From positions 1-12,029 of the forward strand of contig NHHF01000103.1 of assembly GCA_002171155.1 (NCBI GenBank): a DNA stretch of 12,029 nt, read 5' to 3'. This document shows, piece after piece, positions 1-6,014 of this stretch. Both the position numbers and the translations under genes were made by a program. How positions within the stretch are numbered: the stretch's first letter is position 1; each line of letters begins with the position of its first letter. The DNA is from Betaproteobacteria bacterium TMED156 (GTDB lineage: Bacteria > Pseudomonadota > Gammaproteobacteria > Burkholderiales > Burkholderiaceae_A). The notes beneath the pieces were generated by a model. The model had not been told where the DNA came from. It saw nothing but the letters and a program-made list of their open reading frames with translations, and searched no databases.

Positions 1-243
1 ACTTGAATTAGATCCCAAAAACATTCTTTGCATAGAAAATAATATTCTTCTTTGTACTGGCTTTAACCCATCACAAAGATCAGGTAAAGCTCTACCTTTA
101 ACAACAGAAATTGCATAATCCAAATAGGCTTGTTCAGCAAATTCAGCCAGCGAAGTTGAATTATTTTCTGTAATCAAATCACCTGATTGTATTTTGAGAG
201 GAAGATCCTGCTGATTGTTGGATTTTTTATTTTTCTTAATCAT
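1..243 (-). CDS. parC: DNA topoisomerase IV subunit A, N-terminal fragment
   Basis: ParC is the DNA-cleaving subunit of topoisomerase IV, which with ParE decatenates daughter chromosomes and relaxes supercoils in the cytoplasm. Only the first 81 codons are present; the gene continues past the left edge. After a polar, Lys/Asn/Gln-rich leader of about 30 residues comes the conserved start of the type IIA cleavage domain, with [20 protein letters not shown] at 35-54 and [14 protein letters not shown] at 58-71. The [10 protein letters not shown] wording is what I recall for betaproteobacterial ParC rather than GyrA. The ATG at 243 overlaps the parE stop (ATGA), so translation is probably coupled to parE; there is no good Shine-Dalgarno of its own. 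The cleavage tyrosine and quinolone-resistance region lie outside the window. Confidence 0.93.
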   Translation of the reverse strand, partial: MIKKNKKSNNQQDLPLKIQSGDLITENNSTSLAEFAEQAYLDYAISVVKGRALPDLCDGLKPVQRRILFSMQRMFLGSNSS

Positions 244-2198
244 AAATCAACTTGCGCTTTATCTCCCATTCCTTCTAGCCATTTTCTTCTTGCACCTGAT
301 TCTGCTTTAGCCATCAACATATTAAATTTTTTCTTTGTAGAATCTGCATCGGAATCTGATATTTTTGCACTAAACAATTTTCTGGTGCTGGGATTTAACG
401 TTGTTTCCCATAACTGTTCCGCACTCATTTCTCCTAAACCTTTAAATCTTGAAATTGTTAGCTTAGATTCGGGTAATCCGTTTTTTTTCAACTTTTCACA
501 AATTTTCGATAATTCAAAATCATCAATTGCATAAATTTTTTGAGCAGGTTTTTTTCCCCTCTTTTCAATATCTATTCTAAATAAGGGCGGTCTTGCGATG
601 TAAATATGACCATTTGAGATTAATTTTGGAAAATGTTTAATGAAAAGAGTTAAAAGGAGCACTTGAATGTGTGAACCGTCAACGTCAGCGTCAGCCAAAA
701 TACAAATCTTCCCATATCGTAATGATAAAAGTTCATCTTTTGATTTTTCATCATGAGGATCAACTCCAATTGCAACTGATATGTCATGCACTTCAGAGTT
801 GGCAAGTAGTCTAAGCTTGTCTGATTCCCAAGTATTAAGAACTTTTCCTCTCAATGGAAGGATAGCTTGAAAATATTTGTCACGACCCATCTTGGCAGAA
901 CCTCCAGCTGAGTCTCCTTCAACTAAAAATAATTCTGTTCTTGTTACATCAGAAGATTCACAGTCGGTAAGCTTTCCGGGTAATACAGCAACAGAGGATA
1001 TTTTTCTTTTTTCAACCATTTTCAGGGATTTGTGTCTTTGCAAAGCATTTTGTATGGCCATAGATGCAATTTTTTTCCCATTTTCTACATTTTTGTTAAG
1101 CCAAAGTTCAAACGGCCCCTTTACTCGAGCAGAAACAAGTCTAAAAGTATCTCTATTTACCAATTTTTCTTTAGTTTGGCCTTGAAATTGTGGATCCATA
1201 ACTCGACAAGATAGTGCAAAGCTAGCTCTTGAAAAAACGTCATCAGCAAGAATTTTAATCCCTTTAGGCAGCAACTTGTGATGTTCAATAAACTCTTTAA
1301 CAGCTTGAAAAACTCCATCTCTGAAACCTGCTTCATGAGTACCACCGGCTAAAGTTGGAATTAAATTTACATATGATTCTCTAATTAATGCCCCTACGTT
1401 CGTAAAAACTAATATCCACTTAGCACCCTCACCCTGCTCAAAAGTATCTTCAGCCGATCGAATGTAACTTTCACTTTCCCAAATTGGAGCTATATAATCA
1501 CTAATTGATAAATTTTCAGTGAAGTAATCTTTTAATCCATTTTGATAACACCAAGAAAAAAATTTTTCTGTTTTTTCACATTTAAAATTAAAAACTACAC
1601 CAGGAAGCAAAACGGCTCTGGCCCTTAAAGAGTTTTTTAAAGTTTCCAGTGGGATTGTTAAATCGTCAAAATATCTTTCATCAGGCCAGATCCTAACAAA
1701 AGTCCCGGATAATTTTTTTTTAGTTTTTTTCTTTTTAAGTTTTGAAGAGACATCACCAAATTCAAAAGTCATTTCCCATTCATAAGATTGACGACATACA
1801 ACTACTTCAACTCTTTTTGATAAAGCATTTGTAACTGAAACACCAACACCATGGAGACCCCCAGAAAATGCATATGCAGATTCCACTCCCTTTTCAAACT
1901 TTCCTCCGGAGTGAAGTCTTGTGAACACTATTTCTAATACAGTAATATTTTCTGATGGGTGAATACCTACAGGTATTCCTCTCCCATCATCTTGAACACT
2001 AAAGCTGCCGTCAGAATGATGAGTGATAGTGACAGTCTTTGCATGACCTGATAATGCCTCATCCGCTGAATTATCAACTATCTCTTGAAAGATGTGAAGC
2101 GGATTTTCGGTCCGAGTATACATGCCTGGTCTTTGCTTTACTGGCTCAAGACCTTTTAATACTTTTATAGATGTCTCATCGTATTTTTTTTTGGTCAA
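240..2198 (-). CDS. parE: DNA topoisomerase IV subunit B (ATPase)
   Basis: ParE is the ATPase subunit of topoisomerase IV, partner of ParC. The 652-residue product is full length for the family. The GHKL ATPase domain shows the Mg-ATP asparagine region [11 protein letters not shown] (39-49), DGRGIP (71-76) and [14 protein letters not shown] (113-126). The TOPRIM domain shows EGDSAGGSA (427-435), PLRGK (448-452) and DADVDGSH (503-510), followed by RFKGLGEM (584-591) and ARRKWLE (636-642). The absence of the roughly 170-residue GyrB insert, and the parC gene directly after it, favour ParE over GyrB. The start is a TTG with GGAGG four bases upstream; no in-frame ATG lies near, and the N-terminus then aligns with the family ([19 protein letters not shown] at 11-29). 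A lysine-rich stretch at 154-162 is encoded by A-runs and looks like AT drift on a surface loop. Confidence 0.96.
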   Translation of the reverse strand: MTKKKYDETSIKVLKGLEPVKQRPGMYTRTENPLHIFQEIVDNSADEALSGHAKTVTITHHSDGSFSVQDDGRGIPVGIHPSENITVLEIVFTRLHSGGKFEKGVESAYAFSGGLHGVGVSVTNALSKRVEVVVCRQSYEWEMTFEFGDVSSKLKKKKTKKKLSGTFVRIWPDERYFDDLTIPLETLKNSLRARAVLLPGVVFNFKCEKTEKFFSWCYQNGLKDYFTENLSISDYIAPIWESESYIRSAEDTFEQGEGAKWILVFTNVGALIRESYVNLIPTLAGGTHEAGFRDGVFQAVKEFIEHHKLLPKGIKILADDVFSRASFALSCRVMDPQFQGQTKEKLVNRDTFRLVSARVKGPFELWLNKNVENGKKIASMAIQNALQRHKSLKMVEKRKISSVAVLPGKLTDCESSDVTRTELFLVEGDSAGGSAKMGRDKYFQAILPLRGKVLNTWESDKLRLLANSEVHDISVAIGVDPHDEKSKDELLSLRYGKICILADADVDGSHIQVLLLTLFIKHFPKLISNGHIYIARPPLFRIDIEKRGKKPAQKIYAIDDFELSKICEKLKKNGLPESKLTISRFKGLGEMSAEQLWETTLNPSTRKLFSAKISDSDADSTKKKFNMLMAKAESGARRKWLEGMGDKAQVDL

Positions 2199-2207
2199 AA
2201 CACCTCC
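2196..2207 (-). promoter_or_regulatory. Shine-Dalgarno and TTG start of parE
   Basis: Reading the minus strand, GGAGGTG (2207-2201) precedes a TTG start codon (2198-2196). The spacer from GGAGG is only 4 bases. This site decides the parE start: a GTG inside the Shine-Dalgarno is out of frame and meets a stop at once, and no in-frame ATG lies upstream before unrelated sequence. A strong ribosome site paired with a weak initiation codon is a common way of setting a moderate expression level. Confidence 0.7.
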
Positions 2208-2208
2208 T

Positions 2209-2240
2209 AAAAAAAAGTTATCCCCACCAAATGTGGAAAA
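2209..2240 (-). promoter_or_regulatory. parE leader: hairpin with U8 tract, also paired DnaA-box-like 9-mers
   Basis: The 168-base spacer between rraA and parE contains this block just before the parE ribosome site. As minus-strand RNA, UUCCAC pairs with GUGGGG across the loop AUUUG (four Watson-Crick pairs plus two G-U pairs). An eight-base U tract follows after AUAAC and then the Shine-Dalgarno. The same DNA reads TTATCCCCA (2218-2226) facing TTTTCCACA on the other strand (2232-2240). The second fits the DnaA-box consensus TTWTNCACA exactly; the first deviates at one position. Function is not established; attenuation or DnaA binding are possibilities, and chance in AT-rich DNA is another. 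Confidence 0.3.
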
Positions 2241-2321
2241 ACCCTCACACTATCATTAAAAAAAGGCAACAGTAATGGAAAAACCTAGATTGGTTAGAAA
2301 ATGACCAGTTGATAAATTGCA

Positions 2322-2339
2322 CTTGACAAACCTGTCGAG
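2322..2339. repeat. Imperfect palindrome CTTGACA-AACC-TGTCGAG
   Basis: Two 7-base arms around a 4-base centre lie between the 3' end of rraA and the parE leader. One position differs from perfect symmetry; as plus-strand RNA it becomes a G-U pair. No T-tract follows on either strand, so it does not look like an intrinsic terminator. It could be a protein-binding site or the remains of one. TTGACA within the left arm looks like a plus-strand -35 hexamer, but no convincing -10 follows at 16-18 bases. Confidence 0.25.
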
Positions 2340-2366
2340 ATTGTAAGCAAAAAAATTTATTTTCAA

Positions 2367-2855
2367 TTAAAGTTCTTCAGCTGATACTAAAATTCCGTCC
2401 ATATCAGCAATGCAAAACTCTCCACTTTTGATCTGCGTACCATGAATTTCTATAGCTTCTCCAATTATGCCTGCACCTGCTTTTTTACTTCTTTTAGGAT
2501 GTGTAGCAAGAGCCCAAACCCCAACATCACATTCCTTGACTTCAAAAGAGTCTCTAACACAACCAAACACTATAACTCCCTCCCATTTGTTTTTTTCGGC
2601 TAATTTAGCAAGGGCCCCTCCTAATAATGCACACCTGTAGCTTCCAGCCCCATCGATAATTAAAATTCTTTTATTTCCAGGTAACTCCAGAGTGGAACGA
2701 ACTAAACTGTTGTCTTCTATTGCCTTTACAGTTAATATTTCACCAGAAATAAATTTTTTTTTTGCATAAGATTTAAAAATTGGAGGTAAAATTTTAAGTT
2801 TGCCACTTGCAACAAGTTGCTCATTCATATCACATATGTCAGCAGTATGTTTCAT
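2367..2855 (-). CDS. rraA: RraA / HMG-aldolase family protein
   Basis: Members of this trimeric cytoplasmic family are either RNase E inhibitors (E. coli RraA) or class II aldolases that cleave 4-hydroxy-4-methyl-2-oxoglutarate and decarboxylate oxaloacetate. Family landmarks, numbered from this start, are TADICD (4-9), LPPIFKSY (23-30), VKAIEDNSLV (43-52), DGAGSYRCALLGG (68-80) and GCVRDSFE (98-105). Gly80, Arg101, Asp102 and Glu105 fit the aldolase signature G-x20-R-D-x2-E/D exactly. E. coli RraA, as I recall, lacks that Asp, so the enzyme role is favoured here. I chose the second ATG (162 residues) because AAGGA lies 10 bases upstream and the protein then begins like its relatives. An ATG at 2873 would add six residues but has a weaker ribosome site. 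The gene diverges from the thioesterase and has no pathway partner in view, so its substrate is open. Confidence 0.85.
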   Translation of the reverse strand: MKHTADICDMNEQLVASGKLKILPPIFKSYAKKKFISGEILTVKAIEDNSLVRSTLELPGNKRILIIDGAGSYRCALLGGALAKLAEKNKWEGVIVFGCVRDSFEVKECDVGVWALATHPKRSKKAGAGIIGEAIEIHGTQIKSGEFCIADMDGILVSAEEL

Positions 2856-2864
2856 CTTTATAAA
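2836..2864 (+). promoter_or_regulatory. Candidate sigma-70 promoter for the thioesterase gene
   Basis: ATGTCA (2836-2841), a 17-base spacer and TATAAA (2859-2864) form a reasonable sigma-70 match, four and five of six consensus bases. The predicted transcript would start near 2871, giving a leader of about 33 bases. The promoter would lie inside the 5' end of the divergent rraA gene, because the gap between the two start codons is under 50 bases. AT-rich DNA gives such matches by chance, so this is tentative. Confidence 0.35.
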
Positions 2865-2903
2865 ATCCTTCATCTAAACTTCTAAAGGTTACAGCAATTC
2901 CCC

Positions 2904-3434
2904 ATGAATCTTAATATTTGGGTAAGGTTAATTTTAACTTTCGCATCAAAGTATTGGCGATCAAAAATCAAAATAACTGGACTATGTTACACGCCATTCA
3001 GAGTTATGTTTACAGATCTCGATCTCAACTTTCATATGAACAACGCAAGGTACTTTGCATTAATGGATATAGCTCGCCTTGATTTTCTTCAGAGAACAGG
3101 GCTAATAAAAACAATTAAATCCAATAAATGGTACCCAGTTGTTGCTGATGAAACTATAAGTTTTGGAAAATCGCTTGATTTGTTTGATAAGGTAAATATT
3201 GTTACCAAAATAGAAGGCTGGGACGATAAATTTATTTATTTAGAACAAACTTTTGAAAGAAACGAGGAAACCGTAGCAGGTGGAATAGTCAAATCTTGTA
3301 TTATGAGCAAGCAAGGGCCGGTTCCTACCCAAAAAATTATGTCTGAAATTGGATTTGACCAAAAGAAATTAGAGTTATCAAACTGGATTAAAGAATGGAG
3401 CAAAGGAAGAAAGCCTCTACTCCGCAGAATTTAG
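2904..3434 (+). CDS. Hotdog-fold acyl-CoA thioesterase (4HBT / THEM6-like)
   Basis: A 176-residue single hotdog-domain protein expected to hydrolyse acyl-CoA to free acid and CoA. The diagnostic stretch is FRVMFTDLDLNFHMNNARYF (32-51), where an Asp followed by HMNN is the 4HBT-type active-site region. It continues with MDIARLDFLQRTGL (54-67) and a strand pattern ending in LEQTFER (113-119), as in the small proteobacterial THEM6-like thioesterases. The N-terminal 15 residues are moderately hydrophobic but too short and interrupted to call a signal peptide. No good Shine-Dalgarno precedes the ATG. The gene diverges from rraA and converges on fadD, whose reaction it would reverse. Chain-length preference cannot be read from the sequence; a role in general acyl-CoA housekeeping is inferred from the neighbours. 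Confidence 0.82.
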   Translation: MNLNIWVRLILTFASKYWRSKIKITGLCYTPFRVMFTDLDLNFHMNNARYFALMDIARLDFLQRTGLIKTIKSNKWYPVVADETISFGKSLDLFDKVNIVTKIEGWDDKFIYLEQTFERNEETVAGGIVKSCIMSKQGPVPTQKIMSEIGFDQKKLELSNWIKEWSKGRKPLLRRI

Positions 3435-3449
3435 CTTTTTTAAAATTCT
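3426..3449. terminator. Possible weak hairpin at the thioesterase/fadD convergence
   Basis: AGAATTT (3426-3432) and AAATTCT (3443-3449) are perfect inverted 7-mers around a 10-base loop, spanning the 13-base gap between the convergent stop codons. A T6 run lies in the loop rather than after the stem, and only one G-C pair holds the stem. It may help end transcription on either strand, but it is much weaker than a standard intrinsic terminator. Confidence 0.2.
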
Positions 3450-5166
3450 ATCGTAATTTTCTTCTTAAAATTTTACCAACATTTGTTTTTGGCAATTCCT
3501 CCATAAAAATTATTTCTTTTGGGCATTTGTAAGCTGCCAAATTTTGTCTGCAAAATGAAATTAGGTCTTTTCTTGTAAGTTTCTTTTGCTTTGGCACGAC
3601 AAATAGACGAACCAATTCGCCTCCAATTACATCAGATGACCCAACTACTGCACATTCTAGAACCATAGGATTAGAGGATACAACTTGCTCTACTTCGTTC
3701 GGATAAACATTGAAACCGCTTACATTAATCATGTCTTTTTTTCTATCAACGATCTTAACAAAACCACCTTCATCCATTGTTCCTAAATCCCCAGTTTTGA
3801 AAAAACCATCTTTTGAAAAGACTTGTTCTGTCTCATGCTTATTATTCCAATACCCTTGCATAATTTGTGGTCCTTTGATGAGTATTTCTCCAACCTCATC
3901 GTAATTTAAAGTTTTTTCTTGTTCATCTGCAATTCTGACCAGTGTCGAAGATACCGGTAAACCCACATTACCAGTATAGTTTTTTGCATTAACTGAAACT
4001 ACAGTTGCGACTGGTGAAGTTTCAGAAAGGCCATATCCCTCAATCATTGGACAACCAGTAATTCTTTGCCATCTTTCAGCAACAGTCTTAGTAACTGCCA
4101 TTCCTCCTCCAAGAGAAATTCTTAAATTAGAAAAATCTAATGAATCAAAGCCTTTTTGGTTCATTAACCCGTTAAACAGAGTATTTACTCCAGGGAAAAT
4201 GTGAAAGGATTCTTTCTTAAGTGTTTTAACAAAACCTTTGAAATCTCTAGGGTTAGGAATCAATAAATTTTTCATCCCTGACTTTAAACCCAACAAAAGA
4301 CATGCTGTAAATGCAAATATGTGGTACAGAGGAAGAGAGCAAATTATAACTGATTGTTGATTTATGCTTGAAGTTGGTTTACCAGGATCATAATTCATAT
4401 CTTCTAATGCTGGTTTGTACCAAGCTTCTGCTTGCAAACAGTTGGCCACTAAATTTTTGTGTGTCAGGACTGCTCCTTTTGAAACTCCTGTTGTCCCCCC
4501 AGTATATTGAAGACAAACAGCGTCGGATGTTTTAATTTCTTTAGGAAAAATATAATTTTTAGGTTTCGACTTAAGTACTTTATTAAATTTATATACTTTT
4601 ATTTTTTCATTAACTAAATGAATTTCTTTTGATTTTCTTTTAATATGTCTTAAAAAGAGATTTATAAAAACACCTCTTAAACCCAATAAGTCACCTACAC
4701 TGGTTGTGACAACGTGTTTTATTTGGGTATCGTCAATTGCTTTTTCCAAAACTTCAGAGAAGTTATCTAGCAAAAAAATAGCCTCGGCCTTGGAATCTTT
4801 TAGTTGATGATTTAATTCACGAGCACTGTACAAAGGATTAACATTCACGACAATAAACCCAGCTCTAATTACAGCACATATTATTATTGGATTTTGCAAA
4901 AGGTTTGGTAACATTATTGCAACTTTTGATTTGGGTTGAATTTTAAAAGATTGTATAAATGCGCTGATTTTTTTTGAAATTAAGTCCCAATCAGAAAATG
5001 TTAATTCTTTACCTAAACATTTATACGCAATATGATTTTTATTCTTTGCAAATGCGTCATCAAATAGTTCAATTAGGTTTTCATATTTCTCAGGATTTAT
5101 TTCATTTGGAACACCATCCGGATAATTACTTAACCAAGGTTTTTGTTCATACATTATTTTTTTCAT
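3448..5166 (-). CDS. fadD: Long-chain fatty acyl-CoA synthetase
   Basis: FadD activates long-chain fatty acids with ATP and CoA through an acyl-adenylate, usually at the inner face of the membrane, and commits them to beta-oxidation. The 572-residue product follows E. coli FadD along its length: WLSNYPDGVPNEINPEKY (11-28), LPNLLQ (86-91), VVNVNPLYSARELNHQL (106-122), P-loop YTGGTTGVSKG (221-231), LPLYHIF (278-284), PGVNTLFN (325-332), GYGLSETSP (377-385), TGD (458-460), DRKKDMINVSGFNVYPNE (474-491) and PKTNVGK (559-565) with the adenylation lysine at 565. I chose the ATG at 5166 because AAGGAG sits 7 bases upstream; an in-frame ATG at 5196 places that ribosome site inside the gene. The protein ends right after the PKTNVGKILRRKLR tail, slightly shorter than the E. 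coli enzyme. It is transcribed away from the regulator and fadE run, sharing their control region. Confidence 0.95.
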   Translation of the reverse strand: MKKIMYEQKPWLSNYPDGVPNEINPEKYENLIELFDDAFAKNKNHIAYKCLGKELTFSDWDLISKKISAFIQSFKIQPKSKVAIMLPNLLQNPIIICAVIRAGFIVVNVNPLYSARELNHQLKDSKAEAIFLLDNFSEVLEKAIDDTQIKHVVTTSVGDLLGLRGVFINLFLRHIKRKSKEIHLVNEKIKVYKFNKVLKSKPKNYIFPKEIKTSDAVCLQYTGGTTGVSKGAVLTHKNLVANCLQAEAWYKPALEDMNYDPGKPTSSINQQSVIICSLPLYHIFAFTACLLLGLKSGMKNLLIPNPRDFKGFVKTLKKESFHIFPGVNTLFNGLMNQKGFDSLDFSNLRISLGGGMAVTKTVAERWQRITGCPMIEGYGLSETSPVATVVSVNAKNYTGNVGLPVSSTLVRIADEQEKTLNYDEVGEILIKGPQIMQGYWNNKHETEQVFSKDGFFKTGDLGTMDEGGFVKIVDRKKDMINVSGFNVYPNEVEQVVSSNPMVLECAVVGSSDVIGGELVRLFVVPKQKKLTRKDLISFCRQNLAAYKCPKEIIFMEELPKTNVGKILRRKLR

Positions 5167-5214
5167 TTTTAGTCTCCTTCCTACATGATGCATCAAAAAC
5201 TATTATTAAATCTA

Positions 5215-5246
5215 TTGACTTTATAAAGAATCAGACTGAAAATAAT
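5215..5246 (+). promoter_or_regulatory. Candidate promoter of the regulator-fad operon
   Basis: TTGACT (5215-5220) is a five-of-six -35 match. A 17-base spacer leads to GAAAAT (5238-5243), and a better hexamer AATAAT (5241-5246) lies at a 20-base spacer. Either would place transcription initiation about 5250-5255, on top of the CAAACGTTTG palindrome. I could not settle on a fadD promoter on the opposite strand; TATTAT reading leftward next to the palindrome is one weak option. Confidence 0.4.
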
Positions 5247-5252
5247 AAAAAT

Positions 5253-5262
5253 CAAACGTTTG
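5253..5262. promoter_or_regulatory. Candidate PsrA-type operator CAAACGTTTG
   Basis: A perfect 10-base palindrome sits in the 125-base divergent region between fadD and the TetR gene, 30 bases before the regulator start. It is flanked by AAA on the left and TTT on the right beyond one mismatch. The published Pseudomonas PsrA motif, as I recall it, is G/CAAAC-N2-4-GTTTG/C, so both half-sites are present here but abut with no spacer. The position overlaps the likely transcription start of the regulator operon, as expected for a repressor. That this TetR protein binds it is inference. Confidence 0.55.
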
Positions 5263-5291
5263 TTTTAATTAATTACACGCATAGGTAAATA

Positions 5292-6014
5292 ATGTCTGTT
5301 GTATTAGAAAAGGAATTTAAAGATTCTAACTCTGTAGCTCGAATTCTCAAATGTGCTGAAAGACTATTTGCCACAAAAGGTTACGCTGCTGCATCGATAC
5401 GAGACATTACTAATCAGGCTGGAGTTAATTTAGCAGCAATACATTATCATTTTGGTTCAAAAGAAAAACTTTTGGAGGAATTATTCAACAGAAAGCTTGA
5501 TTGGCTAAACCAACAAAGACTTAAGGCTCTTTTATCCTTAGAAAAAAAAGCCAATGGTGCACCACTTAGACCATCAGCAATATTAGATGCTTTTTTTGGC
5601 ACTTTACTTAATATGATTGACGACAAGAGAAATGGTGGTGAAATGTTTCTTAAATTGCTTGGAAGATCATCTCTTGAGCCCAGCAAATTAATTTGGTCTA
5701 TTTCTACAAAAGAACATTCTGAAGTAATAAGTAAATTCAAATCAGCTTTATTTAAATCACTTCCCAATGTACCTGAAAATGAAATTGTATGGAGGTTTCA
5801 CTTTATGTTGGGAGCCGCCACCTTTGCAATTTCTGGTAATGGTTTACCAACATTGTTTGCAAACACTAACATCGAAAGGGAAAATCTTGTCATCAGTCGT
5901 AAACTACTTACTAAAAGACTCATGGCCTTCCTTTTAGGTGGTCTTCGAGCGCCATTATCAAAAGACCTTAGTAAGCATGAATTTTATGCATTGGAGAGAC
6001 AAAATGAAAACTGA
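5292..6014 (+). CDS. TetR-family transcriptional regulator, PsrA-like
   Basis: A 240-residue one-component regulator, inferred to repress the adjoining fatty-acid degradation genes and to release DNA on binding acyl-CoA or free fatty acid. The N-terminal TetR helix-turn-helix is clear: ILKCAERLFATKGY (18-31) then SIRDITNQAGVNLAAIHYHF (35-54) and GSKEKLL (55-61). The ligand domain carries FLKLLGR (119-125) and WRFHFMLGAATFAISG (167-182), which closely match what I recall of Pseudomonas PsrA. The ATG has AGG six bases upstream. Its 3' end overlaps fadE by 11 bases, so regulator and first enzyme share a transcript and the regulator probably controls its own synthesis through the palindrome at 5253-5262. 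The ligand and exact targets cannot be read from sequence. Another fatty-acid-sensing TetR subgroup is the main alternative. Confidence 0.88.
   Translation: MSVVLEKEFKDSNSVARILKCAERLFATKGYAAASIRDITNQAGVNLAAIHYHFGSKEKLLEELFNRKLDWLNQQRLKALLSLEKKANGAPLRPSAILDAFFGTLLNMIDDKRNGGEMFLKLLGRSSLEPSKLIWSISTKEHSEVISKFKSALFKSLPNVPENEIVWRFHFMLGAATFAISGNGLPTLFANTNIERENLVISRKLLTKRLMAFLLGGLRAPLSKDLSKHEFYALERQNEN

Noticed and set aside
187..534. Open plus-strand frame opposite the parC/parE junction
   Set aside because: It lies antisense to clear topoisomerase IV coding sequence, has no recognisable domain and no ribosome site; AT-rich genomes yield many such frames.
2323..2351. Plus-strand promoter from the perfect TTGACA at 2323-2328
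   Set aside because: The hexamer at a 17-base spacer is AAGCAA, not a -10, and no plus-strand gene starts nearby; the next is at 2904.
5167..5196. Ten-residue N-terminal extension of FadD from an upstream ATG at 5196
   Set aside because: It would place the strong AAGGAG ribosome site inside the gene, and the extra residues have no counterpart in FadD proteins.
5447..5767. Open minus-strand frame inside the TetR gene, and similar antisense frames at 6489-6836, 7017-7235, 7899-8174 and 8318-8605
   Set aside because: All mirror strongly conserved coding sequence on the plus strand, and none shows a family motif or credible start.
5938..6003. Longer FadE starting inside the regulator gene
   Set aside because: The extra residues are an out-of-frame reading of the TetR C-terminus, and the ATG at 6004 has a good Shine-Dalgarno.
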